Assembly (NCBI GenBank): GCA_033182465.1
Contig: CP137324.1
Coordinates: forward strand, 2,480,001 to 2,544,000
Source of the DNA: Sanghuangporus weigelae
Taxonomy: Eukaryota; Basidiomycota; Agaricomycetes; Hymenochaetales; Hymenochaetaceae
Reading direction: 5' to 3'
Length of the DNA: 64,000 bases
The notes beneath the pieces were generated by a model. The model saw only the letters and a program-made list of their open reading frames with translations, was not told where the DNA came from and searched no databases. The translations under genes were made by a program, and so were the position numbers. Shown here one piece after another: positions 33,487 through 45,960 of the stretch; position 1 is the stretch's first letter, and every line of letters begins with the position of its first letter.

Positions 33487-36400
33487 ATGCCAGCAACCAG
33501 AGGCCAGAGACAACGCGATCACAACCAATTTGGTTGGATTGACCTGGACCCTTGGAATACAAACGATGCACCGGACGTTGACAATCATCAAGTGATTGAA
33601 CCGCCGGAAGAGCATTCACCATCTCCTATCTTTGGGAGTAGTCCTCTCACCTCACTACCAAGCTCTACCGATATGGCCCCCTCACGATCCAGAAGTCGTG
33701 AATCCAGAGCCAGAAGCCGTAGTATACGGCCACTTACTGTCAGCCGTCCTAGCCAGCCGATATTTCGTAATGATCAAACTGCGGCTGGTGAGCCTTCTAC
33801 CTCCATCCGCCGACCACTCGAGCATTGCATTACTCCTCCTTTCCCACCACAACATAGTATCTCTCCACCTGTCCTCCTAGACCACATTCAACCCCAGCCT
33901 GAAATGGACGCTCATCAGCGTTCAGGAAAGTGGCCTGAAGAATATCACATCAAAGATTTCGACTCAAATTCGAAACTCAAAGGGGATGGGTCAAACTACT
34001 TTCTTTGGAAGGATCTTCAAGGGCAGATTCTTTACGGAAACTGTTGGTTTGAGCATGTAGAAGGATCTCTTCCTCGCCCGGATAGACACCGCGAACCCGA
34101 GAATTGGAGGCTATGGCATCAGATCGACAACTTGGCCAAAGGACAACTCAGCTTCAATATGGACAACGGCCTTTATCAGAACCTACGCGGAGGCGTGACT
34201 TGCGCAGCTGATCTGTGGAACAAACTTGAGGTTTGTTTCAGTACTGAAAACGCAATGTCGCAAAACAAAGTGATAATGGAGCTGAGGAACAAACATATTG
34301 GACCTACCGAAGCCGTCAAAGACCACAACTTCCAGTTGAGGAAACTTAAGGCCGATGTTCTAGATTTCGGACTTAACCTGTCCAATAAGGAGTGGACCTC
34401 TATCGTCGTCGCTTCTTTCGGCGGCCACCCCAAATGGGAGATGGTCGCCAACATGGGCTCTTTCTTTGCAAATGGCAAAACGATTCTTACCGCCCTCGAA
34501 CTACACGATCTCCAGAATAGATCGACGTCCTCCCCACCTCAAACAGCCCTTGCCGTGGACCAAACAACCGCACCTCACCCATCTAACTCGTCCGCATTCG
34601 TTGGTCCGGCTCGTGCTAGGCATAATAACAACAGGCCCCTCTGCCCGAATTGTAAACGAGGGTACCACAGCGTTCAGATCTGCTGGGCACCAGGGGGAGG
34701 TGGTATTGACAAGTGTCCACCCGGATATAGAGTCCCAACTGATCTACTTCACAAAGAGCGCGCTCACCTTGCCTCCATGAGAAGAGAATTGGAAGATAAA
34801 GAGAAAGCCTTTGCCACCTCGTCCTCAAATCAGCCAACCCAGGTTGCCCATGTTACAACCGAACCATCAAGACAATTCATGATGGCCGTTTCCGAGCAGG
34901 ATATCGAGTCTACCTCATGGCTCGTTGATTCCGGAGCAACCTCCCATTTCACGAACGACAGGTCGCTCTTTATCGACTATGAAACGCTCAATACAGAAGT
35001 TGGGCTACCTAATCTGACTGGAATGACTGCCGCAGGTCGAGGATCGATTCGTCTAGGTTTCAATCTTAACGGTTATACTATCCATCTGGTAGTTCGTAAT
35101 GTTATCCACGTCCCATCTATCGGATATAACCTTCTCTCTATGATCAAACTCCTTCGAAACCACGGTATCGAAACCTTATTCAAGAAACCTTTATGGTGCA
35201 TACTATTACTTGACGAAAAGGAAATCGCTCATGGAGCACCGCTAGCCGATCAATGGTTATTCGACACGATTGTCCCGCAAAGAGCGAATCTTGTTTCGAC
35301 AGTCGATCAAACCAAAAAATCACTCGACGTATGGCACCAGCATTTCGCTCACCTCAATATTGATAGGATCAAAGAGGTCCATGCGAACAAGATCGTCGAT
35401 GGCCTTCATATCAAGGAGGGTGGGGACGTTAACTGCGTAGCTTGCGTGCTGTCCAAAATGACAGCTACGCCATCCCATTCCTGAGAACTCCGGGCTAAAA
35501 CCCCGGGGGACATCATACATGCAGATCTCGAATTCATGAGCACGAAGTCCTTCTCAGGGGCTCAAATTTCGCTGAAACTCGTAGACGAGTTCTCCAACTA
35601 CGTATGGGCGTACGCAATCAATTCGAAGGACTCTACAGGGATTCTTGGTCTCTGGCAGCACCTATGCGCCAAGTTCAAGAACCAGTTCGGGCTCGCCATA
35701 AAGGCTTTGCATTCAGACAATGGGACGGAGTTTGTCAATCATGCGATGTCGACTTTCAATGTCGAAAATGGAATCTATCATCACTTAACTGTCCCATATC
35801 GCCATGAGATGAATGGCAGAATAGAGCGCATGAACCGAACGGCAGCCGATGCTGTACGAGCGATGCTTTCCTTTGCTCAGCTTCCTGAGGCTTATTGGGC
35901 AGAAGCTTATGCCACCTTCGCATACATTCACAACCGTGTTGGGAAATCTAAGGTCGAAGCCAAATCACCGTTCCAAGTACTGTATGACAAGAAGCCCGAT
36001 GTAAGTCATATCCGAACCTTCGGTGCTGTCGCATACATGCGTGTACCACCAGAGAAGCGCCGGAAACTCAAACCCAAATCCATCAAATGCATCCTTCTTG
36101 GGTACAGGGACGACGCCGTATACAGACTAATGGATCCAACGACACGTCAAATTTTTTATTCCCGTGACATCCTCTTTGATGAACTTAGGACATACTCTCG
36201 GCACTCACCACGCGATCCGTCTCTAGAGAACGAAATTTACCTTTACAACGAAGATCCAGATGCGCATCTACCAAACCAGATTTCCAAACCACCCACCAAA
36301 GCCCTTCGTCGTTCAAACCGTCCTCATAAGCCCACCAAACAATCCTTAGCCAGCCAACAGCAAGAAACTACCCTCCGTTATCTCGATACGCTCCCTGGAT

Positions 36401-38019
36401 TATCTGAATTCGCAAACTCCACAGCAATCATCCGTTTCGTCGCCGATACACCCATTCCCAAGACTTTAGAAGATGCTCTGCGTTCAAAACACGCGAATGA
36501 ATAGATAAAAGCCATGCAATATGAAGATAACAAGCTCATCGAGATGAAATGCTGGAAGGTCATCGAGTGCCCACCGAACGAACACGTCATCAAGGGCATG
36601 TGGGTGTACAACCTCAAAGAACAAGCTGACGGGTCGCTGGACTACCGCGCCTGCTGGGTTGCCCGAGGTGACACTCAAATCCCTGGACTCGAGTTTGGAG
36701 AGACTTTCGCAGCATCCGGGGACTTCATAACTGCAAAAATCGTCATCGCCCTTTCTGCAAACCCAAACAGTAATCTCGTTACAATTGACATAACGTCCGC
36801 CTATCTCAACAGTCCTCTAGACGAGAACATTCTTGTCAAATATCCCACCGGTTTTGATGTCCTCGGTTTCCATCGCCCTGTATGCCGCCTTTCCAAGGCC
36901 CTCTATGGTCTTAAGCAAGGCGCCAGAGCTTGGTCTGAACATTTTTCCCTCAAGCTCGGTGAACTCGACTATAACAAATGCATCACCGCCCCAAGCGTTT
37001 ACATTCGCTCAGACAACGAGGGGGAGCCTATATTGGCAACTCATGTCGACGACTGCAATGCAAAATGTACGACGTTCTCTGGCGAACCAATGGCCGAAAC
37101 TGTTCATTTCAAAAATGGTATTGGCCGATTTTTCGACTTTAAGGAGAAGAATCCCACTGTCGAAAACGTCGTTCTAGGAATGAACGTCCACCTGAGGCGA
37201 GACGAAGGTATCATCAAGCTCACTATACGACAGAAAGTTGACCGAGCGCTCGCGAAATACGGTCTCAGTGATGCTCCAATTGTCAAAACTCCAATGGCCG
37301 TCGCCGCTCTTACAGTATTCGATCAAGACCAAGGCAAATGATTTGATAACCCACCTTGGCCATATGCTCAACTCGTCGGCGAGTTACTCTGGATGGCTAC
37401 AATTCTCAGAATTGACATCGCCTTCGCGGCAAATGTACTGGCTAGGTATATGCATAAGCCAGGTAGAGTACACTGGGTAGCCGCTCGACGTGTTCTTCAA
37501 TACCTTAAAGGAACTAGAAATCTTGGGCTAGTCTACTCCTTCGATGGCTCAGAAGCGCCTGTCGTGTACTCGGACTCCAACTGGGCAGATGATCTTTCAG
37601 ATAGGAAATCTACTACTGGGTTTCTCTTTATGCTCAAAGGTGGACCTGTCGCCTGGAAATCTCGGAAACAATCTGTTGTTGCTAAATCCACTGCCAAGGC
37701 TGAGTATATCGCACTATCTGCTTGTGCTCAAGAAGGAATCTGGTTCAGAAACTTTTTTTCTGAAATCAATCGTGCATTTCAACAGCCTCTGCTTATCTAT
37801 ACCGACAACCAACCTGCTCTACAGATGACCGAAAACCCTGTATACCTCTCCAAGACTAAGCACATCGACATTCCCATCCATCATATACGAGATGAAGTTC
37901 AGAAAGGACATATCAAACTGGCCCATGTCCCAGGAAATCAAAATCCTGCCGACATTCTTACTAAACCTCTGGCTGTGGAGAAACATAGTAATTGCCTTAC
38001 TCTCCTTGGAATGAACTAG
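33487..38019 (+). pseudogene. gag-pol region of copia element 1 (fossil)
   Basis: Encodes, in the copia order gag, protease, integrase, reverse transcriptase, RNase H, the polyprotein of element 1. Recognisable signatures are the knuckle-like CPNCKRGYH, the protease WLVDSGATSH, the HQHFAHLN pre-integrase motif, the integrase with a HSDNGTEFVN segment, the copia RT ending in a YGLKQGARAW and HVDD pair, and the terminal KTKHIDIPIHH plus DILTKPL of RNase H. It is broken, with about three interruptions in all, and is treated as a fossil. Confidence 0.85.
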
Positions 38020-38332
38020 AATCTCATCGAGGGGGAGTGTTGAAGATATGACATTTTCCTATGTGCGACTCGACCTTTTGTTTCCGACATGTTTCAAGTC
38101 TTTCTCCACAAATGGCTCTTTATCGATCACGTGTAGATTTCTTTTCTTTTTCTTTTCCTTTCACATTATTATGTCATGCGTGGCTGACACAACCTATATC
38201 AACTTCTACTGCACGTGCCACTCACCTCAGTCGTCTACTACTACATCGACTGAGGTGAGAACGCCTTCCTATTTTCCTTTTCTTCCATAAGATTTACTAT
38301 ATTGTTCACATAGATTTGTAAAAGGTGAATAC

Positions 38333-38593
38333 TGTTGGAACCCAAATCGACGAAGTCCTGATCTAGAAATGTTTTAGGCACGTGTCTCGGAAAAGTATTG
38401 TTTCAGTTTGTCTTACAGTCATCATCCGACTTAATCATTTCATATTTCTGTTATGTTTCTGTTACTCCTCTATGATGTATTATATTCCAATTCTTGTCTC
38501 GCATCTGTGCTATCTAAAACTCAGAAAGTCTATAAATATATAGTTTATTTCCATGTATTTCTCTAGTTCTCGAATCTAATAGCTGTGTGCTTC
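38333..38593 (+). repeat. 5' LTR of copia element 2
   Basis: About 261 bp, nearly identical to 42544-42804. It contains a TATAAATATA promoter-like word near 38532. The exact 3' boundary is uncertain by a few bases. Confidence 0.8.
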
Positions 38594-38615
38594 AAGACGA
38601 ATTTGGTTTTCAAAG

Positions 38616-41600
38616 ATGACTACCAACCAATATGCATACGACTTGCTTACCAGTGCTGTACCGAAGCTAGAGCCTTCGGGGGAAAACTGGGCTATCTTCT
38701 CATATCGTTTCGAAGACGCTGTTTGTGCCAAATGCGTCTGGGGCCATTTTGATGGCACTTCTACTCGTCCTGGACTTGCCGCCGCGACTGCACCTTCAGG
38801 AACGCAATTGGGGCCTCAGCAATGGCCTTCTTTAGGGACTGGGAGCGCGCTTGGCACAACACAGTCCCCAGGCGCTTCATCCTTGACCCCAGCTGCGCCG
38901 CAAGCTCGTCGAGCAACGAGATCCCAGACCCAGTCAGCAGCAACAGCTGCTCCAGCTACTCAGATGCAACCGCAGGCGACTGGAACAGTCCCACCAGCTC
39001 AAATGCCCTTGCCACCTTCTGCTCCACCCACGCCGACACCTCCCACCGCTGAAGAAAAGAAGGCTCAGCAAGATTGGGATAATGAAGAAGCGTTATCTCA
39101 GTACTTACTTTCGCAAAGAATTCCTGACTCGACTTTGATGCGTGTTCGTCGATTCCCCACTGTTGTGCAACAATGGACCGCAATCGTCATTGAGTATACA
39201 GACAAGTCTATGTATGCTCAAATGTCCCTCAAAGCCGAATTTCTTGAGTCGAAATGTCCTAAAGGATCAAATGTCAAAAATGTCTTGTCGAATCTTCGCT
39301 CTAAACAAGAAACACTCACTCAATCTGGTGTAACCGTTTCTGATGATGATTTTCGCTCTACAATCATCTCTAGCTTGCCCAGGCACCTAGCCAAATTTGC
39401 ATCAGCGCAGATAACATCAGCCGAACTTACTACTAGAAATGCTGCTGTGATGTTTGGTCTGCAACTGCCTCCTGGTGCTCTTCAAGCGATGCGAACTGTT
39501 GATCCTGATGTTCTGATCCACATTATTTCTGACGAATCCGAAAGAGAGGCCAAAGAACGTGAAAAACGAACTATGAATCGTGATCAGAAGCAGAACATGA
39601 ACAACAAAGTCAAAAACGAGGCACTTACTGTTCAGAGCCGTCCCAGAGATACACGAACTTGCTATAACTGCAATAGGACTGGGCACATCGCAAAGTACTG
39701 CCGCTTGCCCCGCAAGGACAGGAATCGTCAGAATGGTTTGAATAATCGAAACGAACCAAGGAACTCACCGAAGGAGAAGGAATCGAAGGATTCCTCAGGA
39801 AACGCTGCAAATGCAGTCGTAAATTCCGATTCAGAATCGGATTGGGCATGTCTTGCCCAGGATCGGTGGGAGGAACCTAGAAGCGAGCCTAACGAGGCTG
39901 TCGACTTGCGCAGGCACATTACATGTGCACCTGGGTTTGAAGATTGGCTTGATGAGCCGTATGAACACTGCGGAAGAAAACAAGAAATCAGTATAGTAAC
40001 TGAACTAGCGAGCAAAATATCAGACGCACCTGATTTTTCTGAAGAGCCAGAGGAGCGCAAGGTTATCCTTGATTCTGGAGCCACGAAGCACTTGTCACCA
40101 TACAAAGAAGACTTTGTTGAGCTTCGTCCTATTGAACCAAAGCCCTTCGAGACGCTTAATAACCCTATCCATACTATTGGGATCGGAACTCTCGCTGTCG
40201 ACATGCCAAATGGGCATGCCGCAACAAGATTGAACATCGAAAATGTTCATTACGCACCTGGTTCTCCTTACACGCTCTTGTCTACTGGTTCTTTCGACCG
40301 CTCTGGATTCACTTACTCTGGGGGAAAGGGGACATGTATACTTTCCGATTCATCTGGACGTTGTATCGCTTTGCTAAAGCTCGCAAGGAATGGTCTCTAC
40401 AAGTTCACTCATCAGCCGATAAAAAACCCAAAAGACAAAATTTTGCTTACCGATGATAAAATGTCTGTAAAGACCCTCCATGCCAGACTAGGGCATATTT
40501 CACCTGTCACTGCTGTGCAAATGGTGAAGGACGGCGTAATTTTAGGAGTGAAACTCGATGACTCCTCTCCCTGGCTAGCTTCTTGTGAATCTTGCATTTA
40601 CTGGCCTGAAACGAAATCCGTGTCAGTTGAAAGAAGCGTTTATTTCTCACCAGAATCTGCTGAATTCGATCGTTTTGAGGGGGAGGAAGATCAATCGTCA
40701 TCAACATTAAGCAAATTGCAAAATTTCGAACCAATTGACACTCACCGAGACAAAACGCCCCCAATTCAAGCAGACGACATTCCCCAGCAGCGCGAAAAAC
40801 GAGTCAGAAAGCCATCTGCCTATGTGAGGCGAGTTATGGCTGGCGGAGGTGAACTCCCAAGAGCGATGTGGACGAATGCCGCAGCAGTAGCTGCGGATGT
40901 GACCAATGAAAGGGAAGACGACTTTGATGACGAATACGCCCTCGCTGCAGTAATGGACCTCAAGGATCCAGTGGAACCGAGGACGATTCAGGAGGCTAGA
41001 GGCCTACCAGAGTGGCCCCTATGGGAGAACGCTATAAAAGAGGAGCTGGGAGCTTTAGAAGCTGCCAAAACGTGGGAGATGGGACACGCACCTAAAGGAG
41101 CCAACATCGTGGGCTCCAAATGGGTTTTCAAGGTGAAGAAGGATTCATCTGGCAAGCCTGTACGCTATAAAGCGAGGCTAGTTGCCCAAGGGTTCAGTCA
41201 AGTACCAGGAGTCAATTTCTTTGAAATGTACGCACCTGTAGCGAAACTTTCCACTGTCTGAACGATCCTCGCGATGGCCACCCAATTTGACATGGAAATC
41301 AAGCAAATCGATGTCAAAAGTGCCTACCTGAATGGAGAATTTGAAGATGGAGAACGAATTTACATGAGGCCGCCTCCAGGATATGGGTCAGAGAAGACGA
41401 TGGTGTACGTGCTAAAGAAACCAATTTATGGCCTAAAGCAGTCTGGCCGCAAATGGTACCAAAAAGTCACGTGGATTCTTGTCGATCAACTCAATTTCAA
41501 ATGCAGCGACCTGGACCTCGGAGCTTTCTACCGTAGGGATGGGGATGATCTTATTGTGATTGTCATCCACGTAGATGATTTCACGATCGCCGCTGATTGA

Positions 41601-42536
41601 CACAGTCAAATTTCGGAATTCAAAACTCATCTTCGTACTTTTATGGAAATCTCCGACTTGGGCGAACTAAACTGGTTACTGGGCATCAAAATTAATCGAA
41701 ATCGTATTCATGGAGCTATCAGTCTTTCTTAACATTCCTATATCGAATCTATACTCCGAAGATTTAATTTTGATCAGCTCAAAACTGTCAACAGCCCCAT
41801 GGATCTGAATATTCGACTCAGTACTGCTCAGACGCCCTCCACTTCAGAAGAACTTGGTTTAATGCGCAATGTACCCTACAGGGAGTGCATTGGATCACTT
41901 ATGTATGCTGCTTTGGCTACCAGACCCGACATTGCGTTTGTGGTCACTTTGCTCTCGAAATTTTCCATTAAACCTGGATTAACTCACTGGGAAGCTGTTA
42001 GGCGCGTATTCGCCTATTTGAAAGGTACTAAAGACCTTTGGTTGACGTACGGAGGGGTGGACTATGATGAACTGAAGGGATTTACTGATGCTGATGGAAG
42101 CGTCCAGGAAGACCGCCGTGCAATTTCTGGGAATGCCTTCTTAATTAACGGAGGCGCCGTTTCATGGTATTCAAAAACTCAAGAGCTTGTTTCTCTTTCT
42201 ACTACGGAATCTGAGTACATCGCAGCCGTCCATGCTGCGAAAGAAGCAATCTGGCTTAAACAACTTATTACTCAAATTTTCGAAATTTCGCCAGAACCTA
42301 CAACAATCTATTCGGACAACAAATCAGCTATACACCTTACTCAAAACCGTCAATTCCGTGCCAGAACAAAGCACATCGACATTCGCTATCACTTTCTACA
42401 CTGGGCCTGCGAAAACGGCAAAGTCAAACTTATTTTTTGTCCTACCGAAGATATGACAGCCGATATTCTCACAAAACCCTTGCCCGGTTTCAAAGTCAAA
42501 CATTTTGCATTCGAACTCGGACTACGTACAATTTGA
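38616..42536 (+). pseudogene. gag-pol region of copia element 2 (fossil)
   Basis: gag begins MTTNQYAYDLL. A classic CCHC knuckle CYNCNRTGHIAKYC is followed by the protease VILDSGATKH, a LHARLGHIS pre-integrase motif, RT with a YGLKQSGRKWY box and HVDDF, and RNase H ending in DILTKPLPGF. A Pro/Thr/Ala-rich, low-complexity stretch lies within gag. The region is broken, with about three interruptions, and is kept as a fossil. Confidence 0.85.
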
Positions 42537-42543
42537 GGGGGAG

Positions 42544-42804
42544 TGTTGGAACCCAAATCGACGAAGTCCTGATCTAGAAATGTTTCAGGCACGTGTCTCG
42601 GAAAAGTATTGTTTCGGTTTGTCTTACAGTCATCATCCGACTTAATCATTTCATATTTCCGTTATGTTTCTGTTACTCCTCTATGATGTATTATATTCCA
42701 ATTCTTTTCTCGCGTCTGTGCTATCTAAAACTCAGAAAGTCTATAAATATATAGTTTATTTCCATGTATTTCTCTAGTTCTCGAATCTAATAGCTGTGTG
42801 CTCG
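42544..42804 (+). repeat. 3' LTR of copia element 2
   Basis: Matches 38333-38593 without length change. Directly after the AATAC target duplication, the remaining part of element 1's 3' LTR continues to 42876. Confidence 0.8.
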
Positions 42805-42881
42805 AATACTTCGTTTGCTCCCCTGCTCAGAAATACACAGAGTCGTCTACTACTACATCGACTGAGATTTGTAAAAACTCG

Positions 42882-43060
42882 TTCCGTTTCGAGACCATCG
42901 GCTCATTCAGTGAGTCGTCTCTGAGTCATCCGGATGCCTCTCTTGAATGTTTCATGCCGAGCAGAACTATGGAGGCTTTGTCCGAACTCCTAGTAACCTT
43001 AGTTCAATCGGTTCTCGGCTATGGTCGCGACGAATGGATATAGTCTGAATTTTCCAAAGG
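42882..43060. other. Spacer right of the nested copia elements
   Basis: No feature recognised. The flank just right of the target duplication should continue the sequence that ended at 33083. Confidence 0.35.
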
Positions 43061-43064
43061 AGAA

Positions 43065-43900
43065 CAAGCGAAGAGCGCGCGGCAAAAGCTGAGATTACCG
43101 TACTTGGAACCTTCGCGATGTAATTGTCACTATGGCAGTCTCCATTATGATCTTGAGACCCGCAGTCTTCGATAATCTCACTAACGCCACTGGCATGAGC
43201 GATGCCAATTCGACCAGCAACGCTTCGTTTCCCAAGTGGGAATGGGTAAAATCAGAGCTTGGCTGTCACAGCTATCTGATGCATCGCTGAATACGAAGTC
43301 CTTGTACCTTGCAAGGTCTTTGCCCACGAGCGGAAAATGCCTTAATCAATGTCAAACTGCTCATGAATCATTTGTGCTCACTGTTCTTGTCCAGCGCCAC
43401 ATCTGAGTTTTAGCAGCGTGATACGCTGTTGGTCCACCTCATCGATTCGAATACGAAAAAAGCTTGTTCACTTTGAGTGGAGTTGGTCAATATTTCTTAC
43501 AAAGTACTCACGAAAAGAGCGCGGTAAATAAATTCTCGTCTCCCCTGACTCGGAACGTCCACGATACAGGGCTTATAGTCTTGCAACCAACAGTATTCCG
43601 GTAGTCACACTGCGATGAGCGACATGAGCGGCACCAATTCGACCAGCAGGACCTCATTTTCCCCAAGATGGGGGAGAAAATCGCAGCTCGGCTTCTCGTA
43701 TGTTTCATTGCTGATACGAAGCTATTTAGACTTGCAAAATCTGTGGTCCTGGTGGCGTGAATTGCGTCAAGTAACGTCAAAATGCTCACGAAACACTTGT
43801 GCTCACTTGAGAGCTCATCTAGAGCGAATCGGTTCACAGTCACAAGAGCTGTGGCCAAACCTGTGCTTCCCAGAACTTGAAGATTGCACCGACGGTCATG
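43065..43900. repeat. Tandem duplication of a roughly 430 bp non-coding unit
   Basis: 43070-43480 and 43505-43900 align in order: 'aagagcgcg' (43070 and 43516), 'gccaattcgaccagcaa' (43203) against 'accaattcgaccagcag' (43632), 'agctcggct' (43686, compare 43256), 'gatacgaag', and 'cacttgtgctcac' (43793, compare 43370). Divergence is moderate. No frame is conserved between copies. Confidence 0.6.
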
Positions 43901-44127
43901 TAGGGGTGATCACTGATAACAACTTGTGATGGTGCGGATGGAAATTTAGGGTTAGGACGAGATTGATATCTATATATGGTAAACTAATGTCACGGTCTTA
44001 CGTAGTCAAATGGAGAAATACAGAGGCAGAAGATAAGATAATTTGCGACCATCGGAGTCTGAGGTACAAATCATGTATTTGTCTGCTGTTTCAGTGTCTC
44101 ATTTCGTGCTTGCCTTCCTTCACGACG

Positions 44128-45631
44128 ATGGCGAGCCAGAACTTGAAGGATGTGGCACCCGACCGATGTAGCCGTGTTGCGTGCAAAAGCAGATCGAGAG
44201 AAGATGAGGCGTTCCGAATGTATGCAGACCGAGGACGAAGTACATCAGCGCCACGCAGTACAACATGCGCCATTTGCTGGAGGATACTTCAACTGGTCAG
44301 CTTTGCCATCGCAGTTCTCGTTCTCTGGATTCTTCGAACCGGGATGCCACCGACGTATGGGAGGATTCGCGAGTACGAACGACATTTACCGCAGCATAAT
44401 CTGTCACTTCCGTTTCCTGAGGGTAAGGATGGTATGTTCTTGTGGTTTGCAGGGTACACTTGGAAGAGTAGTTTCAGCGATGCGCTACAGGACCTGTGAG
44501 CTCCATCCCTGGATAATTCGCATGAATCTCAGTGACCGATTTTTGTAGGGTTCTAATGTCGCATCTTGCCTACTTGTCTAATCGGTCTTTCATATTTGAG
44601 GACGTCTGTTCTTCCCGTACGATGTTACCTTATTCCATTCATTACCATGCTTTCCGACCATCGTGTATCCCCTTGAATGTGTTGATCTCTGGACCAAGCG
44701 CCGGCGGACCCATGCCTACTCCTCGAGCAGCTAGCTCCGAATTCTGGGACGTTGTTTGCCCCCCATCGACTGTTGTACGACTCAGCTCTGAGAGCGAAGC
44801 GAAGGTCCGCGAGGGTGACGCTTTGGTCGATTGGTGGGTCACCAAACTCTCCAATACTTCCGCGCACTGCGTCCAGATAGAGAACAGCCCGCCCATTTTC
44901 AGCCAGTTCCTACTTGGCTCGGATCGCATATTGTCTGTATGGCCGAGCCTGACTGATTCTCCCATCCTTCGGGACTTCGCTTGGTCTCCACTCGTCATGT
45001 CCGGTGTCGCGAGAAACCTTCCTCTCTTCACGCATCCGCCAACATTTGCTGTCCCAGACGTCATCGAGGGACTTGTAGTATTGCATGTGCCGCAAGGAGA
45101 CTACAAACGACATTGTCAACAGTTCCCAAAATGGGGCAAGCCGTACATGGGCTTCAACCAGTTCGCTGAACTACCGGATCGGTTTGAACTCCCGAAGTTT
45201 GGCTCAAGGAAGGACCTGGATGCTCGGGTGAAGTACTACTTGCAGCATTGTTGGCCCGAGATTGATGATATCGCGGAGAAGCTGCGTGGTGTGCGAAAGG
45301 AAAACACGCATCTTCAACGAGTGTACGTTATTACGAATGGACGGTCTTGGTGGGTGAGCAGACTTGGGAGGGAATTAGCTAAGGATGGGTGGTTGGTCTT
45401 GAAGAGCGGCCAGGATCTTCGGTTGGACAACGAGCAGAGGCATGTGTCAACGGCTATTGAGATGGTTATTGCGGAGAGGGCAGATGTGTTTGTAGGGAAT
45501 GGAGTAAGTTTTCTTGAATTCCGGATGTGTCCGCGGCTAGAGTTTTCTTGCAGTTTTCGACGTTTTCATCGAACGTTGTTATGCTACGAACAGCTAAGAA
45601 CGTGGATCCACGAAGCAATCGGTTTTGGTGA
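44128..45631 (+). CDS. O-fucosyltransferase-like protein, motif-altered copy
   Basis: Three exons, 44128-44495, 44549-45503 and 45554-45631; 466 residues. It has a type II membrane layout: a short basic N-terminus, one membrane helix (ILQLVSFAIAVLVLWIL), a stem, then a lumenal domain with the block [38 protein letters not shown] and FVGNG..SSNVVMLRTA. It is collinear with the minus-strand gene at 57567-59139, including identical exon 2 and exon 3 lengths (955 and 78 bases). Members of the GDP-fucose O-fucosyltransferase family use an HxRRxD loop for the donor. Here the loop reads HVPQGDY, with both arginines replaced, so catalysis is doubtful. The frame and splice sites are intact, so it may be a recently inactivated enzyme or a pseudo-enzyme with another role. 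Confidence 0.8.
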
Positions 45632-45875
45632 TATACCCATTTGCACGAAACACGGGTACCACAACTTTGGCAATTGGCATGCATATGGAGTTCCTCGTGC
45701 TGTGCGTATTCGGTGCTCATTCGGTTCATACCCTTTGAATGTTGTGACGACTGTAACTGGCAAATCGCCAAAAGCGGCAATGACGGTCTAGACTTTGTGA
45801 CCGAGTAGGGCGAAACCTTAAAATGTGGGATGATGATCGTACGTCAGAGAAGGTTTAAGAATAGAAGACTTGTAC

Positions 45876-45882
45876 TATAAAA
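45876..45882 (+). promoter_or_regulatory. TATA box of the plus-strand CFEM gene
   Basis: TATAAAA lies 79 bases upstream of the ATG at 45961, a good distance for a fungal TATA promoter with a short leader. A strong TATA box fits an inducible, highly expressed cell-wall protein gene. Confidence 0.6.
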
Positions 45883-45960
45883 TGCGAGGGAATCGAACGA
45901 CGTTCAAAAACAGTCCCTTCGTCTCGGACGCCCATCTCTCACCACTCTCACTTCACCGCA

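Larger units (their letters stand above)
38333..42804 (+). mobile_element. Ty1/copia element 2, nested in the 3' LTR of element 1
   Basis: A second, different copia element. LTRs 38333-38593 and 42544-42804 (about 261 bp, TGTTGGAACCC start), target duplication AATAC (38328-38332 and 42805-42809), and the same GAGGGGGAG polypurine word before the 3' LTR. The parts recognised are gag, a CCHC knuckle, protease, pre-integrase motif, reverse transcriptase and RNase H. It is broken, with about three interruptions. The two LTRs differ at about 5 of 260 positions by eye, so it is also young, and by position it is later than element 1. Confidence 0.9.
33084..42876 (+). mobile_element. Ty1/copia element 1 (host of a nested copia element)
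   Basis: A complete-length copia LTR element, 5 bp target duplication ACTCG (33079-33083 and 42877-42881). 5' LTR 33084-33418; the 3' LTR starts at 38038 and is split by element 2, its remainder ending at 42876. A primer-binding-like site (GGTTATGAGCC) follows the 5' LTR, and a polypurine tract (GAGGGGGAG) precedes the 3' LTR. Parts in copia order: gag with a CxxC-type knuckle, protease (DSGATSH), GAG-pre-integrase and integrase, reverse transcriptase, RNase H (ending near 38019). The coding part is broken, with about three interruptions. The LTRs differ at about 5 of roughly 295 positions compared by eye, so the insertion is young. Confidence 0.9.
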
